Below are positions 18,179 through 28,643 of a DNA stretch of 64,000 nt, one piece after another. Numbering within the stretch: position 1 is the first letter of the stretch; the number at the start of each line of letters is the position of its first letter. The notes below the pieces were generated by a model, which saw nothing but the letters and a program-made list of their open reading frames with translations, searched no databases and was not told the DNA's origin. Both the position numbers and the translations under genes were made by a program. This DNA comes from Patulibacter defluvii (GTDB taxonomy: Bacteria > Actinomycetota > Thermoleophilia > Solirubrobacterales > Solirubrobacteraceae). The stretch spans positions 1 through 64,000 of the forward strand of contig NZ_JAWZSQ010000025.1 of assembly GCF_034096925.1 (NCBI RefSeq), in the 5' to 3' direction.

Positions 18179-19720
18179 CTACCAGTCCTTGCCGACCCTG
18201 ACCGTCCGCGAGGTCCCGAGGACCTTGCCGTCGGCCGCGAGCGCCTGGACCTGGACGACGGCGTCGTTGGTCCCGTAGCGCAGCAGGGTCTCGAAGCCGG
18301 TCTTCGGCCGCGTCTGGCGCGGCTGCAGCTGGTCGGCCTCGGGGCCGCCGAGCACCTGCCAGCGGGCGACGGCCGTGGCGCCGTTCCAGCTGACCCGGAT
18401 CGCGGTGCTCTTGCCGCTCTTGCGGGCGACCGCCTTCGGCGGGACCGTCGGCGTCCCGGTCCACTCGAACCGGTAGGCGCGGTAGGAGTCCATCTTCTTG
18501 CCGTCGTAGCGGAGGTCGAACAGCACCCGGCCGCTGCGCGCGAACTCGGTCACGAACGGCTGGCTGCCGCCGAAGCCCATCAGCAGGTTGCCGTTGGGCA
18601 GCGTCTGGGCGTTGCCCTGGCTGGCCGAGAGCTGCGGCGTCGGCCGATACCACTGGCGGACCAGCCGCGCGGTCTTGGCCTGCTCGTCGACCGCGATCTG
18701 GACCCCGCGGGTGCGCGAGCCGCGGGTCGCCTTGGCCGGCGCGTCGGCGTGGTTGTCGAAGAGCGTGATCGTGCCGTCGGCCAGCCGGTGGACGTCGTGG
18801 TGGTAGGGGGTCTTCGTGCCCGGGCCCATCCTGAAGCTGGAGCGCTTGCCGCCGAGCTTCCAGATCAGCGCGCCGGTCTTGCGATCGATCTTGTAGACGG
18901 CGTGGGTCGCGCGGCCCGAGATCAGCAGGTTGCCGTCGCTGTCGACGTTGACCGAGTTCAGGTGGATGTAGTCGTAGGGCAGCTTGGGGTCGAGCGGCGG
19001 GATGTCGTAGGACTCGGCCGGCGCGACCGACTTGTTGGCGTCCCACTCCAGCAGCACCCGGCCGCTGGCGACGTCGATCTCCTGGACGACGTTCTGCATC
19101 ACCAGGTCGTTCTTGCGCCCGCGCTTGACGCCGCGGGTGTCGCCGCGGACGATCTTGTAGGCGATCACCAGCGCCGTGCCCTCCGGCGTCAGGTTGAACT
19201 CGTGGAGGTCCATCTTCTGGCCGTTGCCGGCCTTGACGGACGCGATCTGGCGGTACGAGCTGTCGTAGATCACGCCCTCGCCCTCGCCGTAGCCGCGCTT
19301 GACGGTGCCCTGCCACCAGGTCAGGACCGGATGGCCCTTGTAGGTCTGGGCCCGGAAGTCGTAGGCCCCGCCGCCCTTGATCTCCTTGAAGAAGACCAGC
19401 CGGCCGGCGTTGTCGACGATCATCGGGCCGGGGTCGTCCTTGCCCGCCTTCGGCGCGGTGAAGACGTAGCCGGGCGCCACGCTCGGCGCGGCGGCGACCT
19501 GGACCCGGGTGCCGGTCGGCCGCAGGTCGGGCCGGCTGGCGAAGCGCTGGGTCGCGTCGGCGGCCGCGGGGACGATGGCCAGCACCGCGACCGCGGCGGT
19601 CCCGGCCACCGCCGGCGGCAGGGCGCGTCGGCGTGGGCGGGCGGGGGCGGATTCGGGCACGGGGGGCTGCTCTCGGTCGGCCGGCGGGGCGGGACGGGGG
19701 GAATGGCGCGTTGGCGCCAT
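18179..19720 (-). CDS. Secreted arylsulfotransferase-family protein
   Basis: 513 residues from ATG 19720; a GTG about 20 codons downstream, where the signal peptide begins, is an alternative because GGAGG directly abuts the ATG. A long basic N-terminus and hydrophobic segment (LPPAVAGTAAVAVLAIVPAAADA) give an export signal. The body has ASST-type propeller features: PGPMIVDNAGRLVFFKE, DLHEFNLTPEGTALV, DYIHLNSVNVDSDGNLLIS, GALIWKLGG, HHDVHRLADGTITLFDNH and NGNLLMGFGG. The histidines in DLHEF and YHHDVH are at positions conserved in PF14269-like proteins. A fibronectin-like C-terminal domain follows. Predicted to be extracellular; sulfate-transfer activity is not proven for this subfamily. Confidence 0.85.
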   Translation of the reverse strand: MAPTRHSPRPAPPADREQPPVPESAPARPRRRALPPAVAGTAAVAVLAIVPAAADATQRFASRPDLRPTGTRVQVAAAPSVAPGYVFTAPKAGKDDPGPMIVDNAGRLVFFKEIKGGGAYDFRAQTYKGHPVLTWWQGTVKRGYGEGEGVIYDSSYRQIASVKAGNGQKMDLHEFNLTPEGTALVIAYKIVRGDTRGVKRGRKNDLVMQNVVQEIDVASGRVLLEWDANKSVAPAESYDIPPLDPKLPYDYIHLNSVNVDSDGNLLISGRATHAVYKIDRKTGALIWKLGGKRSSFRMGPGTKTPYHHDVHRLADGTITLFDNHADAPAKATRGSRTRGVQIAVDEQAKTARLVRQWYRPTPQLSASQGNAQTLPNGNLLMGFGGSQPFVTEFARSGRVLFDLRYDGKKMDSYRAYRFEWTGTPTVPPKAVARKSGKSTAIRVSWNGATAVARWQVLGGPEADQLQPRQTRPKTGFETLLRYGTNDAVVQVQALAADGKVLGTSRTVRVGKDW

Positions 19721-19796
19721 CCTCCGCTACAACCGCTCCGCGGCGCGCCGGTTGCGACCCCCCGGGGCCGCTCTTACGCTGCTCTTACGAAACGGC

Positions 19797-20480
19797 TCAG
19801 AGCGCGGTCGCCTCGAGCAGACCGGGCGGGTCGGTGCGGGCCGGGCCGGTCGGGAACGAGAGCCGCAGCAGGCGGCCGGCGGGCTCGGTCGCGACGTGGG
19901 CGATCACCGGCGGGACGACGGTCGCCGAGAGCTCGTCGAGCGCCTGGGCGACGTCGACCAGGCTCGGCCGCAGGCGGATCCGGAAGGCCTCGAAGCGGCC
20001 GGCGGGGACCTCGATCGTCTCGCGCTTCTCGACCCGCACGTCGAGCGGCCAGTGGACCACCGCGGCCAGCCAGACGCGGGGCACGAAGCGGGCCTTCTCG
20101 GCCAGCGGCAGCGTCCGCAGGGCCAGCGCCAGCGCCGGCGCCGGCACCATCGGCCGCGGGTAGCCGGCGATCTCGCCGCCCATCTGCGGCACCTGGACGT
20201 CGCGGAACGACGCCTCCTCGGTCAGCACGTGGCGGTCGCGGTCGCGCAGATCGAGCGCCTGCGACTCGGCGATCAGGCCGCCGGCCTTGCGCCGGAAGCG
20301 GACGACGGCGCTGCCGGTCAGGCGGCCGAACGCGCGGCCCTCGATCTCCTGCACGAAGGTCCGGTCGTCCTCGGCCCGCAGGGTCAGGGTGCCCTCGCCG
20401 ACCTCCTCGCCGTCGATCAGGGCGCGGAAGGCGCTCCGCTCGGGGGCCGTCAGCTCGGGGTCGCGCAGGGGCTCGTCCAT
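19797..20480 (-). CDS. Conserved hypothetical protein, beta-rich
   Basis: 227 residues from ATG 20480; no signal peptide, weak ribosome site. The fold looks beta-rich, with alternating strands (GEEVGEGTLTLRAEDDRTFVQEI, VVRFRRKAGGLIAES) and a closing section (RETIEVPAGRFEAFRIRLRPS) reminiscent of DUF3108-type proteins. Divergent from the dienelactone hydrolase gene, with a strong inverted repeat between them. An overlapping minus-strand frame of similar length is arginine- and proline-rich and lacks this pattern, so I prefer this one. Function unknown. Confidence 0.65.
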   Translation of the reverse strand: MDEPLRDPELTAPERSAFRALIDGEEVGEGTLTLRAEDDRTFVQEIEGRAFGRLTGSAVVRFRRKAGGLIAESQALDLRDRDRHVLTEEASFRDVQVPQMGGEIAGYPRPMVPAPALALALRTLPLAEKARFVPRVWLAAVVHWPLDVRVEKRETIEVPAGRFEAFRIRLRPSLVDVAQALDELSATVVPPVIAHVATEPAGRLLRLSFPTGPARTDPPGLLEATAL

Positions 20481-20519
20481 GGGGCGGCATCATCGCCGAT
20501 GGGGAGCGGTTCGTGGGCC

Positions 20520-20539
20520 TTCCTACTGATGAGTAGGAA
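20520..20539. promoter_or_regulatory. Perfect inverted repeat between divergent genes
   Basis: TTCCTACT-GATG-AGTAGGAA has 8-bp arms and a 4-bp centre. It lies 18 bases upstream of the TAGCGT -10 of the dienelactone hydrolase gene and 40 bases from the divergent start. The core CTACT...AGTAG also occurs at 63764-63780. Confidence 0.55.
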
Positions 20540-20569
20540 TTCCGGTCGGCGCGCGCTAGCGTTCGCGCG

Positions 20570-21379
20570 ATGGGACTCGAGCGCTACGCCAGGGAGCAGT
20601 TCAGCGACGGCGGGGTGACGCACGACGTCTACCGCCGCGGGGAGGGTCCGGCGGTGATCGTCGTCGCCGAGGTGCCGGGGATCACGCCGGCGGTGATCGC
20701 CTTCGCCGACCGCGTCGTCGACCTCGGCCTGACCGCCGTCCTGCCGCACCTGTTCGGGGTCCCGGAGGGCGCGGCCCGCAACCCGCTCAACCTCGGGCGG
20801 ACCTTCGCCCACGTCTGCGTCTCGCGCGAGTTCAACCTCTTCGGGCTGCGCAAGCAGTCGCCGGTCACCGACTGGCTGCGGGCGCTCGGCCGGCGCGAGC
20901 ACGAGCGCTGCGGCGGGCCGGGGATCGGGATGATCGGGATGTGCCTGACCGGCGGCTTCGGGCTGGCGATGATGGCCGACGACTGGATGCTGGCCCCGGT
21001 CCTCAGCCAGCCGTCGCTGCCGGCGCCGGTCGGCCGCGCCCGCAAGCGCGACCTCGGGATCGACGACGCGACCCTCGCCCGGATCAAGCAGCGGGCCGCC
21101 GACGGCGCCTGCGTGATGGGGATGCGCTTCACCGGCGACCGGCTCTCGCCCGGGGCCCGCTTCCAGCGGCTGCGCGAGGAGCTGGGCGACGCCTTCATCG
21201 CGATCGAGATCGACTCCTCGATCGGCAATCCGCACGGCAACCTGCCGATCGCCCACTCGGTGGTGACCGAGGACCTGAAGGACCGGCCGGGCCACCCGAC
21301 CCGCCAGGCGCTCGACCAGGTGCTCGACTTCTACCGCGAGCGGCTGCTGGCGCCGGCGCCCGCCGCGACCGGCGCCTAG
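20570..21379 (+). CDS. Dienelactone hydrolase family protein
   Basis: 269 residues. An alpha/beta-hydrolase fold with early strand VIVVAEVPGI (oxyanion region), nucleophile elbow GMIGMCLTGGFGLAM carrying the Cys expected for this family, and late catalytic candidates in SSIGNPHGNLPIAHS. It would hydrolyse a lactone or ester in the cytoplasm. The transcript looks leaderless: TAGCGT at 20557-20562 is 7 bases from ATG. Its stop codon shares the CTAG at 21376-21379 with the stop of the convergent next gene. Confidence 0.87.
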   Translation: MGLERYAREQFSDGGVTHDVYRRGEGPAVIVVAEVPGITPAVIAFADRVVDLGLTAVLPHLFGVPEGAARNPLNLGRTFAHVCVSREFNLFGLRKQSPVTDWLRALGRREHERCGGPGIGMIGMCLTGGFGLAMMADDWMLAPVLSQPSLPAPVGRARKRDLGIDDATLARIKQRAADGACVMGMRFTGDRLSPGARFQRLREELGDAFIAIEIDSSIGNPHGNLPIAHSVVTEDLKDRPGHPTRQALDQVLDFYRERLLAPAPAATGA

Positions 21380-21765
21380 ATCCGCACGCAGCGCGACTGG
21401 ACGCTGCGCCGCCAGTGGCGACCGTCGCGCGACTGGGCGACGGTCACCACGCCGCGAGCGGTGCGGCGGGCCCGGTAGCGCTTGCTGCAGCGGAGCGTGG
21501 CGCCGTTCTGCCGCAGCGCCGCCTCGGTCCGGCAGGTGACCGTCGAGCGGCTGGCGCGGCGGCAGCCGAAGACCCGGCTGTCGAGCGCGGTGCCGGGCGC
21601 CCAGGCCAGCTCCTGGTGGAAGCTGCGGGTGATCGTCGCGCGCCCCTTGGCGAGCGAGAGGCTGGCGGCGTCGGCGCTGGCGGGCAGGGCGACGGCGGGC
21701 AGGGCGGCGACCACGGCGGCGAGGGCGGCGGTCGCGGTGGGACGGCGGGGGACGGACACGCGCAT
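21376..21765 (-). CDS. Small secreted cysteine-containing protein
   Basis: 129 residues. The signal peptide (TAALAAVVAALPAVALPASADA) is followed by a basic mature domain of about 95 residues with four cysteines (GCRRAS, TVTCRTE, LRCSKRY, QSRCVRI), so two disulfides are likely. ATG 21765 has TACGGT (21772-21777, minus) 6 bases upstream, consistent with a leaderless transcript. The stop overlaps that of the convergent dienelactone hydrolase gene. Function unknown; an exported small basic protein. Confidence 0.75.
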   Translation of the reverse strand: MRVSVPRRPTATAALAAVVAALPAVALPASADAASLSLAKGRATITRSFHQELAWAPGTALDSRVFGCRRASRSTVTCRTEAALRQNGATLRCSKRYRARRTARGVVTVAQSRDGRHWRRSVQSRCVRI

Positions 21766-21833
21766 GGCCCCACCGTAGCCCCGCGGCCGACGCGACGGCT
21801 CACCCCTGGCGGTGAGCGGGCGCACCGCTCCCA

Positions 21834-21859
21834 AACCTTGACACAGTCGTGGTAAGGTT
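21834..21859. promoter_or_regulatory. Candidate MerR operator/promoter
   Basis: AACCTT (21834-21839) and AAGGTT (21854-21859) form an inverted repeat spaced by 14 bases, with TAAGGT usable as a -10 about 13 bases before the MerR start. The layout suggests autoregulation of the MerR-ahcY operon. Confidence 0.5.
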
Positions 21860-21871
21860 CCGCCGTCCCGC

Positions 21872-22251
21872 ATGGACGCCCTGACGATCAACGAGGCCGC
21901 GGAGACCTCGGGCTGGAGCCCGAGGATGCTGCGCTACATCGAGGAGCTGGGGCTCGTGGAGCCCCCGCGCTCCTCGGGCGGCTACCGCTTGTACGGGCCC
22001 GGAGAGCTCCAGCGCCTGCGCACCCTGCGCGAGCTGCTGGACCGCTTCGACCTGGGTCTCGGGGACGTCGGGTTCGCCCGCCGGTTGCAGCGCGACGACG
22101 CGCTGCGGACGGTGGTCGAGGGGTGGCTCGAGGCCGAGCCCGCGCGTCCGGACCACGTGCCCGCCGACGACTGGCTGGAGTGGGAGCAGGACAAGCACGA
22201 GCGACTGCTGGCGGAGGCCGCACGTCGCGACACGACCCTCACGGAGACCCC

Positions 22252-22255
<4 letters not shown>
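21872..22255 (+). CDS. MerR-family transcriptional regulator
   Basis: 127 residues. N-terminal winged HTH: LTINEAAETSGWSPRMLRYIEELGLVEPPRSSGGYRLYGPGEL, with the typical MLRYIE and GYRLY motifs, then a dimerisation helix (LRTLRELLDRFDLGLGDVGF) and a short acidic C-terminal tail with two tryptophans and no cysteines, so it is not a metal-sensor type. Its stop overlaps the ahcY start (ATGA), making co-translation nearly certain. It probably controls its own operon through the inverted repeat at 21834, perhaps sensing a methyl-cycle metabolite. Confidence 0.88.
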
Positions 22256-23709
<1,454 letters not shown>

Positions 23710-23840
23710 TCTGACTCGCCCTCGTCGCGCCTGGGGGTGTCGCCGCCCCCTCGGCAGTACTGGCGTACAGCTCTCGGGTGCGCTCCTACCCAGGCACGAC
23801 GATCGCTTCGTCAGATCGGCAGGCCGATAGCGCCTCGTTC

Positions 23841-23867
23841 GACGGGCGGCCCAGTGGGCCGCCCGTC
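23841..23867 (+). terminator. Strong hairpin after ahcY
   Basis: GACGGGCGGCCC and GGGCCGCCCGTC form a perfect 12-bp stem with an AGT loop, 132 bases after the ahcY stop. There is no T-run after it. A weaker hairpin with G5/C5 arms lies near 23733-23750. Confidence 0.55.
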
Positions 23868-23947
23868 GGCGTTCTCGGGGCGGCTTGCTCGCGATCCGCG
23901 TACGAAATACGCTGGCGCGCACTTCGTCGTCCGCCTGGGTCCTCGCG

Positions 23948-25183
23948 ATGCTCCGTTCCCTCCTCGTCCCGCTGCTCGCCGCCGGGGCGCTCCTGACCAC
24001 GCCGATCGCGGCGGGGGCGTCCGCTCCCAGCGAGGGCTGGATCTACTACGTCTGCGGCGACGGGCTCGACCTCTGCCGGATCGATCCCGACGGCAGCGGC
24101 CAGACGCGGCTGACCACCGACGGTCACGCGATCGGCAACCCCTACGGCGATCCGGCAGTGTCGGCCGACGGACGGCGGCTGTTCTACCGCAGCAAGATCG
24201 GCCCGCTGCGCGGCTACGTCCGCGATCTCACGACCGACGCGCCCGCCAGGCTGGTCATCCCGAGCGTCGGCTACGACATGGCGATCTCGCCCGACGGCTC
24301 CCGGGTCGCCTTCCAGCCCGACTACGAGACGGCCTGCACCGCCTCCGCCGTCGACGGCGGAGCGCGGCGCTGCGTGGCGACGACCGTCTGGGGCCTCGCG
24401 TTCGCGAACGCGACGCACCTGATCGGGACGTTCCGGCCGTACGACCCGTCGCGGACGCCGCTCTCGCCGCCGAACGGCGAACTGGTGGAGTGGCCGGCCG
24501 ACGGCTCGGCGCCGCCGCGGACGACGATCCGGATGGCGGGCTTCGGCCTCGAGCAGCCCGCGGTCTCGCCCGACGGCCGTCTGATCGCGGTCGCGGTGAC
24601 GGGCCGGTTCGACGTGGGCCGGATCGCGATCTTCGATCGGGCCAGCGGGCGGTTGCTCCGCTACCTCACCGAGAATCCGTCGACCGACGCGGGGGCGGCG
24701 TCCGACGGCGAGCCGTCCTGGTCCCCGGACGGCCGCCGGATCGTCTTCCAGCGCGAGCTCTCGGGCCAGGTCGTGCGGCTGTTCGTGACGGCGGCCGACG
24801 GCGCCCCCGGCAGCGAACGGCCGCTGACCGCGGGGATCGAGCCGGTCTGGGGGCCGCGACCCGGGGCCGCGCCGGCGCCCGAGCCCTCCGCCCCGTCCGC
24901 GACCCGCCTGCGCGCGACCGCCTCCAAGCTCAGCGTCCGCGTGTCGACGGCGGCCAGCGTCCGCTTCACCGTCGACCGGCGGACGGTGCGCGGCAGCGGC
25001 AAGCGGCGGCGGGTCGCCTGGGTGCGGGTCACCCGGCGGACGGTCGCGGCGGACCGCGCCGGGGCCGTCGCGCTGCGGCTCGGCACGCGGCTGAAGCCCG
25101 GGCGCTACCGGCTGGCCGTGACGGTCCGCGAGACGGCCGGCAGCCGCTCGCGGACGGTCCGTACCAGCTTCCGGATCCGCTGA
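23948..25183 (+). CDS. Secreted TolB/WD40-like beta-propeller protein
   Basis: 411 residues from ATG 23948, chosen because the signal peptide (LRSLLVPLLAAGALLTTPIAAGA) begins there; an in-frame ATG at 23885 would add a non-signal leader. The repeats are of the PD40 type: DPAVSADGRRLFYRS, MAISPDGSRVAFQP, PAVSPDGRLIAVAV, PSWSPDGRRIVFQ. After the propeller a linker leads to a basic beta-domain (about residues 325-411) with RRTVAADRAGAVALRL. Predicted to be extracellular, binding rather than catalytic. Ends 3 bases from the convergent FAD dehydrogenase gene. Confidence 0.83.
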   Translation: MLRSLLVPLLAAGALLTTPIAAGASAPSEGWIYYVCGDGLDLCRIDPDGSGQTRLTTDGHAIGNPYGDPAVSADGRRLFYRSKIGPLRGYVRDLTTDAPARLVIPSVGYDMAISPDGSRVAFQPDYETACTASAVDGGARRCVATTVWGLAFANATHLIGTFRPYDPSRTPLSPPNGELVEWPADGSAPPRTTIRMAGFGLEQPAVSPDGRLIAVAVTGRFDVGRIAIFDRASGRLLRYLTENPSTDAGAASDGEPSWSPDGRRIVFQRELSGQVVRLFVTAADGAPGSERPLTAGIEPVWGPRPGAAPAPEPSAPSATRLRATASKLSVRVSTAASVRFTVDRRTVRGSGKRRRVAWVRVTRRTVAADRAGAVALRLGTRLKPGRYRLAVTVRETAGSRSRTVRTSFRIR

Positions 25184-25186
25184 CCC

Positions 25187-26869
25187 TCAGGCCACGGCCC
25201 GCGCCGCCGCCCGCCCGGCCGCGCGGCCGCTGAAGAGGCAGCCGCCGAGGAACGTCCCCTCCAGCGCGCGGTAGCCGTGGACGCCGCCGCCGCCGAAGCC
25301 CGCCACCTCGCCGGCGGCGTAGAGGCCGGGGATCGGCTGGGCAGCCGCCGGATCGGGCCCGGCCGCCAGCACCCGCGCGTCGAGATCGGTGTGGAGGCCG
25401 CCGAGGGTCTTGCGGGTGAGGATGTTCAGCTTGACCGCGATCAGCGGGCCGTTGGCCGGGTCGAGGAAGCGGTGGGGGGCGACGACGCGGGTGATCTTGT
25501 CCGCCAGGTAGGTGCGGGCGTTGCGGATCGCCGCGATCTGGAGGTCCTTGGTGTAGGTGTTCTCCACCTCGCGGTCGCGGGCGACGATCGTCCGCTCGAG
25601 CGCCGCGCGGTCGATCAGTGGCGTCGGGGTCTTCTCGTTCATTCCCCGCACCAGCCCGTCGAGGTCGCCGGCGGTGACGAAGTCGATGCCGTGGTCGACG
25701 AACGCCTGGACCGGCCCCGGCGCGCCCTTGGCCAGCCGGCTCTTGAGCACCTCGCGCACGCTCTGGCTGGCGACGTCCGGGTTCTGCTCCGAGCCCGAGA
25801 GCGCGAACTCCTTCTCGACGATCTTCTGGGTCAGGACGAACCAGCTGTGCTCGTGGCCGGTCCGCATGATCGTCCCGAGGGTCCCGAGCGTGTCGAAGCC
25901 GGGGAAGTTCGGCGGCGGCAGCCGCTTGCCGGTCGCGTCCAGCCACAGCGACGAGGGCCCGGGGATGATCCGGATCCCGTGGTTGGTCCAGATCGAGTTC
26001 CAGTTGTGGATGCCCTCGACGTAGTGCCACATCCGGTCGCGGTTGACGACGCCCGCCCCGGCCGCCTCGGAGATCCCGATCATCCGCCCGTCGACGTAGT
26101 CCGGCACGCCCTGGACCATGTGCTCCGGCGGCGTGCCCAGCCGCTCCGGCCAGCTCGACCGGACCAGGTCGAAGTTGGCGCCGATCCCGCCCGAGGTGAC
26201 GATCACCGCCTGCGCCGACAGCTCGAAGCGGCCGACCTCGACCCGCGAGGTCGGCTGGCCGCGCTCGGCCGAGGTCGGCTCCAGGATCGCGCCCCGGACG
26301 CCGGTCACCGCGCCGTCGCTGGTCACCAGCTCGTCGACCCGGTGGCGGAAGCGGAAGTCGACCAGGCCGCGGGCGGCCGCCGCCTGGATCTTGGCCACGA
26401 ACGGCCGCACCACCGCCGGTCCCACGCCCCAGGTCAGGTGGAAGCGGGGCACCGAGTTGCCGTGGCCCTCGGCGGTGCCGTCGCCGCGCTCGGCCCAGCC
26501 GACCTGCGGCATCACCTTGATCCCCTGCTCGACCAGCCAGGAGTGCTTCTCGCCGGCCGCCCAGCGGACGTAGGCCTCGGCCCACTGCCGCGGCCAGTGG
26601 TCCTCGTCGCGGTCGAAGCCGGCGGTGCCCTGCCAGTCCTGCCAGGCCAGCTCGAAGCTGTCCTTGATCCGCATCCGCCGCTGCTCGGGCGAGTCGACCA
26701 GGAAGAGCCCGCCGAGCGACCAGAACGCCTGACCGCCGAGCGACTGCTCCGCTTCCTGGTCGACGAGCAGCACCCGGCGACCGGCGTCGGTCAGCTCGCA
26801 GGCGGCGACCAGCCCGGACAGTCCGCCGCCGACGACGATCGCGTCGGCGGTGTTCTCGGTTGCGCTCAC
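25187..26869 (-). CDS. FAD-binding dehydrogenase (KstD/fumarate-reductase flavoprotein family)
   Basis: 560 residues from GTG 26869 with GAGGAG upstream. N-terminal dinucleotide fold AIVVGGGLSGLVAACELTDAGRRV, LGGQAFWSLGG flavin contact, and C-terminal GLYAAGEVAGFGGGGVHGYRALEGTFLGGCLFSGRAAG typical of the family. It resembles the mycobacterial Rv0785-type proteins related to ketosteroid dehydrogenases more than true fumarate reductase. It would oxidise or reduce a C-C bond with FAD; the substrate is not deducible. Neighbours do not form a steroid cluster, but the window holds MCE and acyl-CoA genes. Cytoplasmic. Confidence 0.87.
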   Translation of the reverse strand: MSATENTADAIVVGGGLSGLVAACELTDAGRRVLLVDQEAEQSLGGQAFWSLGGLFLVDSPEQRRMRIKDSFELAWQDWQGTAGFDRDEDHWPRQWAEAYVRWAAGEKHSWLVEQGIKVMPQVGWAERGDGTAEGHGNSVPRFHLTWGVGPAVVRPFVAKIQAAAARGLVDFRFRHRVDELVTSDGAVTGVRGAILEPTSAERGQPTSRVEVGRFELSAQAVIVTSGGIGANFDLVRSSWPERLGTPPEHMVQGVPDYVDGRMIGISEAAGAGVVNRDRMWHYVEGIHNWNSIWTNHGIRIIPGPSSLWLDATGKRLPPPNFPGFDTLGTLGTIMRTGHEHSWFVLTQKIVEKEFALSGSEQNPDVASQSVREVLKSRLAKGAPGPVQAFVDHGIDFVTAGDLDGLVRGMNEKTPTPLIDRAALERTIVARDREVENTYTKDLQIAAIRNARTYLADKITRVVAPHRFLDPANGPLIAVKLNILTRKTLGGLHTDLDARVLAAGPDPAAAQPIPGLYAAGEVAGFGGGGVHGYRALEGTFLGGCLFSGRAAGRAAARAVA

Positions 26870-26986
26870 GAAGGCTCCTCGGTCCTGGATCGACGACGGA
26901 GCGCGCGGCGCCGCAGGGCGGGACGCGGGGCGGCGAGCTCAGGCGCGCATGGTTACACACCTGCAACTCGCCGTCGAGCCCGTGGT

Positions 26987-27559
26987 TCAGGCGCTGCGGG
27001 CCTGGGCCGGGTGGCGGCCCTCGGCGAACTCCTCGACGAGCTTCGCGTTGAAGGCCGGCAGGTCGCTCGGCGAGCGGCTGGTGGTCAGGCCCTCGTCGAC
27101 GACCACCTCCTCGTCGACCCAGGTCGCGCCGGCGTTGCGCAGGTCGGTCCGGATCGAGGGGAAGGAGGTGACGATCCGGTCGCGGAGGACGTCGGCCTCG
27201 GCCAGCACCCACGGTCCGTGGCAGATCGCGGCGACCGGCTTGCCGGCGGCGAAGAACGCGCGCACGAACCGGACCGCGTCGTCGTCGGCCCGCAGCTGGT
27301 CGGGGTTGTGGACGCCGCCCGGGATCAGCAGGCCGTCGTAGTCGTCGGCCGAGACGCTGCCGGTGGTCTTGTCGATCCGCTCCTCGCCGGCGCGGTCGAA
27401 GTGGTCGAAGGTGATCAGGGTGCCGGGCTTCGGCGAGACGAGCTCGACGGTCGCGCCGGCGTCGAGCAGCGCCTGGCGCGGCTCGGTCAGCTCGACCCGC
27501 TCGACGCCGTCGGCGGCGAGGATCGCGATCGTGCGGTCGGTCAGGGGGCTGCTGGTCAT
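26987..27559 (-). CDS. DJ-1/PfpI family protein (general stress or glyoxalase type)
   Basis: 190 residues from ATG 27559 with GAAGGAGC upstream. Typical features: TIAILAADGVERVELTEPRQAL with the conserved Glu, DYDGLLIPGGVHNPDQLR, and the nucleophile elbow AAICHGPWVLAEAD with the reactive Cys followed by His. This matches the YhbO/PfpI subgroup linked to deglycation, glyoxalase or stress roles. Cytoplasmic. An inverted repeat CAACT-TTT-AGTTG at 27641-27653 in the AT-richer upstream region may mark its promoter or operator. Confidence 0.88.
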   Translation of the reverse strand: MTSSPLTDRTIAILAADGVERVELTEPRQALLDAGATVELVSPKPGTLITFDHFDRAGEERIDKTTGSVSADDYDGLLIPGGVHNPDQLRADDDAVRFVRAFFAAGKPVAAICHGPWVLAEADVLRDRIVTSFPSIRTDLRNAGATWVDEEVVVDEGLTTSRSPSDLPAFNAKLVEEFAEGRHPAQARSA

Positions 27560-27762
27560 GCGCTGCTCCTTCGATCGGGGGTCCGGAGGCCGGCCAGTAC
27601 CCGACCCGCCGCGACCGATGCGTGAAGAGCGCCTACGCGCCAACTTTTAGTTGTGCTGGCAATTTTCGTCGGGATCGCTCGCCGGCCGCGTCTCAGTCAG
27701 TGAGCGTCCACTTCGGTGGGCGCACGGACCAGTGCGAGGCGCGCTGGATGGGACCAGGTCCA

Positions 27763-27802
27763 GGGGGTGCGGTCGACGATGGGGGATCTCGACCGCACCC
27801 CC
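27763..27802 (-). terminator. Hairpin terminator after the TVP38 gene
   Basis: GGGGGTGCGGTCGA (27763-27776) and TCGACCGCACCCCC (27789-27802) form a perfect 14-bp stem with a 12-base loop, ending 6 bases from the minus-strand stop at 27808. It could also serve transcripts from the other side. Confidence 0.7.
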
Positions 27803-27807
27803 CGGGC

Positions 27808-28518
27808 CTACCGCTCGCCCGTCGCCGGTCCCGCTGCTCGTCGCCGCTCGCGGACGATCACCCACCAGGCCAGCGCCAGGCCGGCCACGCCCGTCGTCAC
27901 GTTGAGCACCACGCCCGCGATCGCGTCGGGGCCGGTCAGGTCGTCGGCGCTCGAGCCGAGCAGGGCGTAGGAGAGCGCCCGCGGGCCTCCGGCGATCAGC
28001 GTCCCGAGGGCCAGGTCGCGAGGGCGGACGCGGGCCAGGCCGAAGGCGTGCGAGAGCGGCCCGTCGGGGATCGCGGGCAGCAGCCGCTGGACGATCACCG
28101 CCAGCAGCCCGTTGCGGCGCGCGAACGCGGTCAGCCGCCGCAGCCGCTCGCCGGAGACGTCCTCCAGCGCCTCGCCGCCGACCCGCGACGAGAGCGCGTG
28201 GGCCAGCAGCGAGGAGAGGACGGCCGAGGCCAGCGCCAGCAGCGCCCCGGCGACCGCGCCGAACAGCAGCCCGGCAACGGCGGCCAGGGCGGCTCCCGGC
28301 ACCAGCGCCGCGCCGAGGATCCCGGCCAGCAGCACGTAGGCGACCGGCGCGGCGGCGCCGAGCGGATCGATCCAGCCACGGATCGTGCCGGTGCCGAGGA
28401 TCCCGCCGACGGCGAAGACGAGGCCGAGGGTCAACAGCCCGGTCAGGAGCCCGGTCAGGCGCAGCAGCGGACGACGCGCGGGAGCGTCGGCGTCGGGAGC
28501 GGGGGCCTGCGGCGGCAC
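27808..28518 (-). CDS. TVP38/TMEM64 (DedA-like) membrane protein
   Basis: 236 residues from GTG 28518. Five or six hydrophobic segments: LLTGLLTLGLVFAVGGIL, AYVLLAGILGAALVPGAALAAVAGLLFGAVAGALLALASAVLSSLLAHAL, and two near the C-terminus. The VPGAALAAVAGLLFG re-entrant type and the LQRLLPAIPDGPLSHAFGLARV-like region match the SNARE-associated/VTT domain. Members move or scramble lipids across membranes. Located in the cytoplasmic membrane. A TACGGT element lies 10 bases before the start. Confidence 0.85.
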   Translation of the reverse strand: MPPQAPAPDADAPARRPLLRLTGLLTGLLTLGLVFAVGGILGTGTIRGWIDPLGAAAPVAYVLLAGILGAALVPGAALAAVAGLLFGAVAGALLALASAVLSSLLAHALSSRVGGEALEDVSGERLRRLTAFARRNGLLAVIVQRLLPAIPDGPLSHAFGLARVRPRDLALGTLIAGGPRALSYALLGSSADDLTGPDAIAGVVLNVTTGVAGLALAWWVIVRERRRAAGPATGER

Positions 28519-28643
28519 GTGGCCGCGGACCGTAGCCGACGCCGCGTCCGGCGGTCGGCGTGCGCGCCGGCCGTATCGGTGGTTCCACGGAACGTGGATC
28601 CGCGCCGTGAGAGCGGGGAACCGATCATCTAGGCTCGACCGCG

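Noticed and set aside
21780..21871. SAH riboswitch upstream of the MerR-ahcY operon
   Set aside because: The leader before 21872 is too short, and no conserved riboswitch core or pseudoknot is visible; the inverted repeat explains it better.
25277..27625. A 782-codon plus-strand frame opposite the FAD dehydrogenase and PfpI genes
   Set aside because: Antisense shadow; both minus-strand genes have complete family motifs and good ribosome sites.
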